This document shows positions 60,808-64,000 of a stretch of DNA of 64,000 bases, in pieces. Position numbers and translations under genes: made by a program. This DNA comes from WJJR01 sp964440935 (GTDB taxonomy: Bacteria; Zixibacteria; MSB-5A5; WJJR01), in assembly GCA_964440935.1 (NCBI GenBank), contig CAYTTY010000016.1, positions 1 through 64,000 of the forward strand, written 5' to 3'. Under the pieces are notes generated by a model. The model had not been told where the DNA came from and searched no databases. It worked only from the letters and a program-made list of their open reading frames with translations. Numbering within the stretch: position 1 is the stretch's first letter; each line of letters begins with the position of its first letter.

Positions 60808-63801
60808 ATGCGTGTAACTCGAATCATACTGACGGTTGTCTGCTTCACGCTGTGCACCACCACCGTTGCTCTGGCGGGAGGAGGACCGGTCGCGGTTGCA
60901 CCGGCCTCAGTGGACAACTCGGCCTTTATCGGTGTCAATAATCTGCAAATGATGGTCAGCAATGTGGGATCGTTTGCGTTCGACCCGACCAATCGCTTCG
61001 GCAGCGATGCTGGACTGTACTTCCCGCGTGGGACCAACAAGACGGTGATCTTCGCCGGTGGGATTTGGGTCGGTGCGCGTGTGAATGGTCAACCACGCAT
61101 CTCGGTGGCGGAATACACCCAGGAGTTTCGTCCCGGCACCGCCGAAGACGGCGAGTACACACCTGATCAGTCGCGTTTCCGCGTCTACAAAATCGCGCGT
61201 GGGGATGATGCCGAGTCGAATCCCGACTACGCCAACTGGCCGTTCCAGGATGGCGCTCCGGCAGTGACGGACGCCTTTGGCGATGATTCGCTCGACGCCG
61301 ATGGCAATCGCATTCCGCAGTTGTTCGGCGATGAGGCCCTCTACGCCGTGTACCACGATCTCAATCCGGGTGCGCACACGAATCAAGCCGGATCGACACA
61401 GCCACTGGGTTTGGAGATCCAGCAGCATGTGTTCGCGTTTGGGCGCTCGGGTGCATTGGGAAATGTCATCTTCCTGAAATTCGTGATCATCAACGAAGGC
61501 AACAACCTTCTCGAAGATAGCTATGTCTCGTTGTGGTGTGATCCCGACGTCGGCGATCCGTTCGACGACCTCGTCGGTTGTGACACCAGTTTGATGGTCG
61601 GCTATGCCTACAATGAGGGACCGGATCCGATTTACGGCACCGGTGCACCGGCGGTCGGCTATGACTTTTTGCAGGGTCCGATCATCGCCTCACCGGGAGA
61701 CAGCGCTCGGTATCGCAATGAGTGGATTCAGGGGTTTCGCAACCTGCCGATGGCATCGTTCAATCTGTACACGGCCGGCAAAGATCCGACGAACAGCCAG
61801 GAAACCTACAACTATATGCAAGGTCTGACCCCGTCGGGTGACACGGTCTACGATCCACTCGACAATCCCACAGCGTTCCAGGTCGCCGGTGACCCGGTGA
61901 CAGGCGAGGGATGGACCGACGTGAACGGGAACGACCGCCGTTTCATGATGACCACCGGACCATTTACGATGGCCGTCGGCGATACCCAGGAAGTGGTGAT
62001 CGCCGTATTGGTGGGACAAGGAACGGATAACATCTCCTCCATCAGCGCGTTGCGGCAAACCTCCGCGCAGGCGCAAGCGGTGTTTGATCTGGGCTTCCAT
62101 ATCCCGGCCCCACCGCCGCAGCCAACTGTATGGCAGCAGCCGTTGCCGAACCGCGTCGAGTTGGTGTGGGATCACGCCGCGGAAGGCGATGTTCAGATTT
62201 CCGATGTGCTGGGCCAGCGCTTTGTCATGGAAGGGTACAATGTGTACCAGGGCGAGACGCAGGCCGGTCCGTGGAAGAAGATCGCCACGTTTGACGTCGA
62301 TAACGACATCACGCGCATCTATCAAGATGAGTTCGATCCCACCGTCGGTGGCATCCAGCGAGTCATCTCCCAACTGGGCACAAACTCCGGACTCCAGAAT
62401 CACTTGACAATCACTACTGACCGGATCACCGGCAAACCGCTGGTGAACTACCGTCCGTACCATTTCGCCGTCACGGCGTACTCATACGACGAAGCCAATG
62501 TCTCCGACTATACGGTGGGCAGCAGCGTCATCGGACATCTGACCGAGGTCCTCGAAACCCAAATTCAGAGTTTTGAGGTCGTGCCCAATTCGGTGGCTCT
62601 CGAGTTGATCGATACGGCGTCGCACGCCGAGGGGACGAGTCATGGCGAGGTGGTGATTCGCTACTTCGAGCCGGAGAATATCACCGGCGACACATATGAA
62701 GTGACGTTCAACGAAGACCTCACGTGGAATCTCATCAACAGCACTACCGGCGAGACGCTCCTGTCGAACCAGGGCAATCAAAGCGGCGATTATGAATATG
62801 ACATCGTCGACGGTGTCATGGTGCAGACGATGGGTCCCGAGCCCGGTATCCAAACCGTCACATGGGAGGAACCGGATCCGACAGCGGAACCGTGGGCGAC
62901 CAGTGTCAACATCGGCGGTCCGTGGTTCGGCGGTGGATTTGTTCCGGGTGCGTGGTTCTTCGGCTCGTCGGTCACGGATATGCGTGACTTGATCCCGGTT
63001 GAGATACGGTTTTCGAACACGGAAACACAACTTGGGTATAGCTACATTCGCGGTGCTGATCCGAATTACTCCTACGGTGGTTACGGCGAAGTTCCGTTGA
63101 CGGCGTGGGATGTCAGTGTCGACCCACCGCGTCAACTCAATGTGTGTTTCGTTGAGCAGTTTGAGCTGGCCACCCATGACAATCATTGGCTGCCGAGTGA
63201 TGATCCAATTACGGCACGTGAGTACCTGTTCATTCTGAACAGTGATTACTCAGAAACGCCTGACGAGTACTACACGTCGCGTCTGCTCTTTGACAATGCA
63301 GATGAATTCGATGTGCTGTACGCATGGTGGCCTGCCGTTGCTTCCGGCCACTCCAATACGGAATTGGCTGACGGCCAGGTGTTGCGCGTTGAAGCAGGCT
63401 ACTTCAATAAGCCAGAGGATCGGTTCGTGTTTTCGACGTTAGCGGGTGGTGATGATGTCGTAGGCGCCGGCGCCGCGCGTCTCGACGACGTCCACCCGGT
63501 GCCGAATCCGTATTTTCACGCCACCGATCTCGAACCGGATGCCGGTTCCAGCCAGATCTCCTTTGTCGGATTGCCGGCGACCGATGTCACGATCGATATC
63601 TATAATCTCGCGGGTGAATTGATTCGCACGCTGACAAAAGAGAATGTCCAGCAGGGCATGATGTTTTGGGATGTGAAGACATCGCATGGACTGCCACCCG
63701 CCAGTGGAATCTATATCTATCGGGTGACCGCACGCGGCGTGGGGAGCAAGGTGGGTAAGATCGCCGTCTTCACCGAAGTCGAGCAGGTTCAGCGGTTTTA
63801 A
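60808..63801 (+). CDS. Large secreted protein with a C-terminal FlgD/type IX-like Ig domain
   Basis: 997 residues. Start ATG 60808 (GGGGA seven bases upstream), followed by a signal peptide (TVVCFTLCTTTVALAGGG). Most of the body is beta-rich, with fibronectin-like parts (~440-600: VELVWDHAAEGD, VMEGYNVYQGET). The last ~95 residues (VHPVPNPYFHATDLE, then IDIYNLAGELIRTL and SGIYIYRVTARG) are the FlgD Ig-like/T9SS-CTD type. I infer export or surface anchoring in a type IX-like system, with the receptor upstream as partner. Confidence 0.88.
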   Translation: MRVTRIILTVVCFTLCTTTVALAGGGPVAVAPASVDNSAFIGVNNLQMMVSNVGSFAFDPTNRFGSDAGLYFPRGTNKTVIFAGGIWVGARVNGQPRISVAEYTQEFRPGTAEDGEYTPDQSRFRVYKIARGDDAESNPDYANWPFQDGAPAVTDAFGDDSLDADGNRIPQLFGDEALYAVYHDLNPGAHTNQAGSTQPLGLEIQQHVFAFGRSGALGNVIFLKFVIINEGNNLLEDSYVSLWCDPDVGDPFDDLVGCDTSLMVGYAYNEGPDPIYGTGAPAVGYDFLQGPIIASPGDSARYRNEWIQGFRNLPMASFNLYTAGKDPTNSQETYNYMQGLTPSGDTVYDPLDNPTAFQVAGDPVTGEGWTDVNGNDRRFMMTTGPFTMAVGDTQEVVIAVLVGQGTDNISSISALRQTSAQAQAVFDLGFHIPAPPPQPTVWQQPLPNRVELVWDHAAEGDVQISDVLGQRFVMEGYNVYQGETQAGPWKKIATFDVDNDITRIYQDEFDPTVGGIQRVISQLGTNSGLQNHLTITTDRITGKPLVNYRPYHFAVTAYSYDEANVSDYTVGSSVIGHLTEVLETQIQSFEVVPNSVALELIDTASHAEGTSHGEVVIRYFEPENITGDTYEVTFNEDLTWNLINSTTGETLLSNQGNQSGDYEYDIVDGVMVQTMGPEPGIQTVTWEEPDPTAEPWATSVNIGGPWFGGGFVPGAWFFGSSVTDMRDLIPVEIRFSNTETQLGYSYIRGADPNYSYGGYGEVPLTAWDVSVDPPRQLNVCFVEQFELATHDNHWLPSDDPITAREYLFILNSDYSETPDEYYTSRLLFDNADEFDVLYAWWPAVASGHSNTELADGQVLRVEAGYFNKPEDRFVFSTLAGGDDVVGAGAARLDDVHPVPNPYFHATDLEPDAGSSQISFVGLPATDVTIDIYNLAGELIRTLTKENVQQGMMFWDVKTSHGLPPASGIYIYRVTARGVGSKVGKIAVFTEVEQVQRF

Positions 63802-63816
63802 GGGGGAGCTCCGGTC

Positions 63817-64000
63817 ATGGAATCGATCCATACGACGAGGGACTACGTCAAAAGAGCCAGTATGGCACTCATCGCCGGTATCGTTCTGGTGTCGGCTCCG
63901 ATGACGGCCTACTGCGGCAATTCCGACCGCACCGGCACGGCCGGCGCACTGGAGTTGATTATACCAACCGACGCACGCGGCACGGCCATGGGCGGCTCGG
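63817..64000 (+). CDS. PorV/PorQ-like outer-membrane protein, 5' end only (cut by window)
   Basis: 61 codons are visible. A signal peptide (MALIAGIVLVSAPMTAYC) is followed by GALELIIPTDARGTAMGGS, the N-terminal signature of PorV/PorQ (UPF0164) proteins, which act with type IX secretion substrates. It starts 15 bp after the previous stop, with GGGGGAGC upstream. The rest lies outside the window. Confidence 0.8.
   Translation, partial: MESIHTTRDYVKRASMALIAGIVLVSAPMTAYCGNSDRTGTAGALELIIPTDARGTAMGGS

Noticed and set aside
1..64000. tRNA or rRNA genes
   Set aside because: No cloverleaf-like stretch or rRNA-like conserved segment was noticed in the spacers; a dedicated search would be needed to be certain.

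Overview
ORGANISM. The window looks like a chromosomal piece of a GC-rich, Gram-negative, didermic bacterium of the FCB (Fibrobacteres-Chlorobi-Bacteroidetes) neighbourhood, most likely an uncultured lineage such as Zixibacteria or a relative. Reasons: TonB/ExbB/ExbD genes, a TonB-dependent receptor with a carboxypeptidase-regulatory N-terminal domain, a very long secreted protein with a FlgD/type-IX-like C-terminal Ig domain followed by the start of a PorV/PorQ-type outer-membrane protein, many lipoproteins with clear lipoboxes, and conserved gene strings (tilS-hpt-ftsH-folP, folK-deoxynucleoside kinase-panBCD, holB-ricT-metG-tatD-ksgA). The taxonomic placement is inference from gene content only. 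No tRNA, rRNA or CRISPR was seen. All intact genes are on the + strand; the only minus-strand gene is a pseudogene.

LAYOUT. 0.3-6.3 kb: a cyclic-nucleotide-binding histidine kinase, a DUF3307 membrane protein and a 1359-residue protein whose tandem cyclase domains divide the catalytic residues in the way mammalian soluble adenylyl cyclase does. 6.9-9.8 kb: CPBP membrane protease and GAF-GAF-PP2C phosphatase. 9.8-20.6 kb: housekeeping run tilS, hpt, ftsH, folP, a hairpin-rich spacer, cdaA (c-di-AMP synthase), obg, dprA, ptsH, ptsI. 20.6-25.7 kb: bifunctional sugar-phosphate isomerase and a tightly packed four-gene membrane cluster of unknown function, then a lipoprotein with a degenerate peptidase fold. 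25.7-29.7 kb: lipoproteins, histidine ammonia-lyase and a small membrane protein. 29.7-36.4 kb: TPR protein, membrane protein, exbB, two exbD and two tonB paralogues, split by a terminator and inserted repeats. 36.5-45.2 kb: class II aldolase, an aminotransferase-fold protein lacking its PLP residues, folB, folK, a deoxynucleoside-kinase-like protein lacking its P-loop lysine, panB, VOC protein, panC, panD, a GlmU-like uridylyltransferase, LytR_C protein, rsfS. 45.3-54.3 kb: rho, holB, (pseudogene), ricT, metG, tatD, ksgA. 54.2-57.3 kb: beta-barrel protein and two related lipoproteins. 57.9-64 kb: TonB-dependent receptor, FlgD-Ig secreted protein, PorV-like protein (cut by the window end).

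HOW IT WORKS TOGETHER. Several local circuits can be proposed: a putatively bicarbonate-responsive cAMP source beside a cAMP-type receptor kinase; folate (folP, folB, folK) and pantothenate (panBCD) synthesis; energy coupling to the outer membrane (ExbBD/TonB) with a receptor that could use it; and HPr/EI without any visible EII component.

REPEATS. The spacers hold at least four families of short repeats: a TATAGC-ended inverted-repeat family (window start, 15.0 kb, 35.2-35.5 kb, 57.3-57.5 kb), a 219-bp nested palindrome that inserted with a CTAG duplication into the minus-strand gene near 48.5 kb, a 361-bp palindromic element between metG and tatD, and two inverted 33-bp copies bracketing the only reversed gene. 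Removing the 48.5-kb element together with one CTAG restores an open reading frame exactly, which is the clearest direct evidence of recent transposition here.
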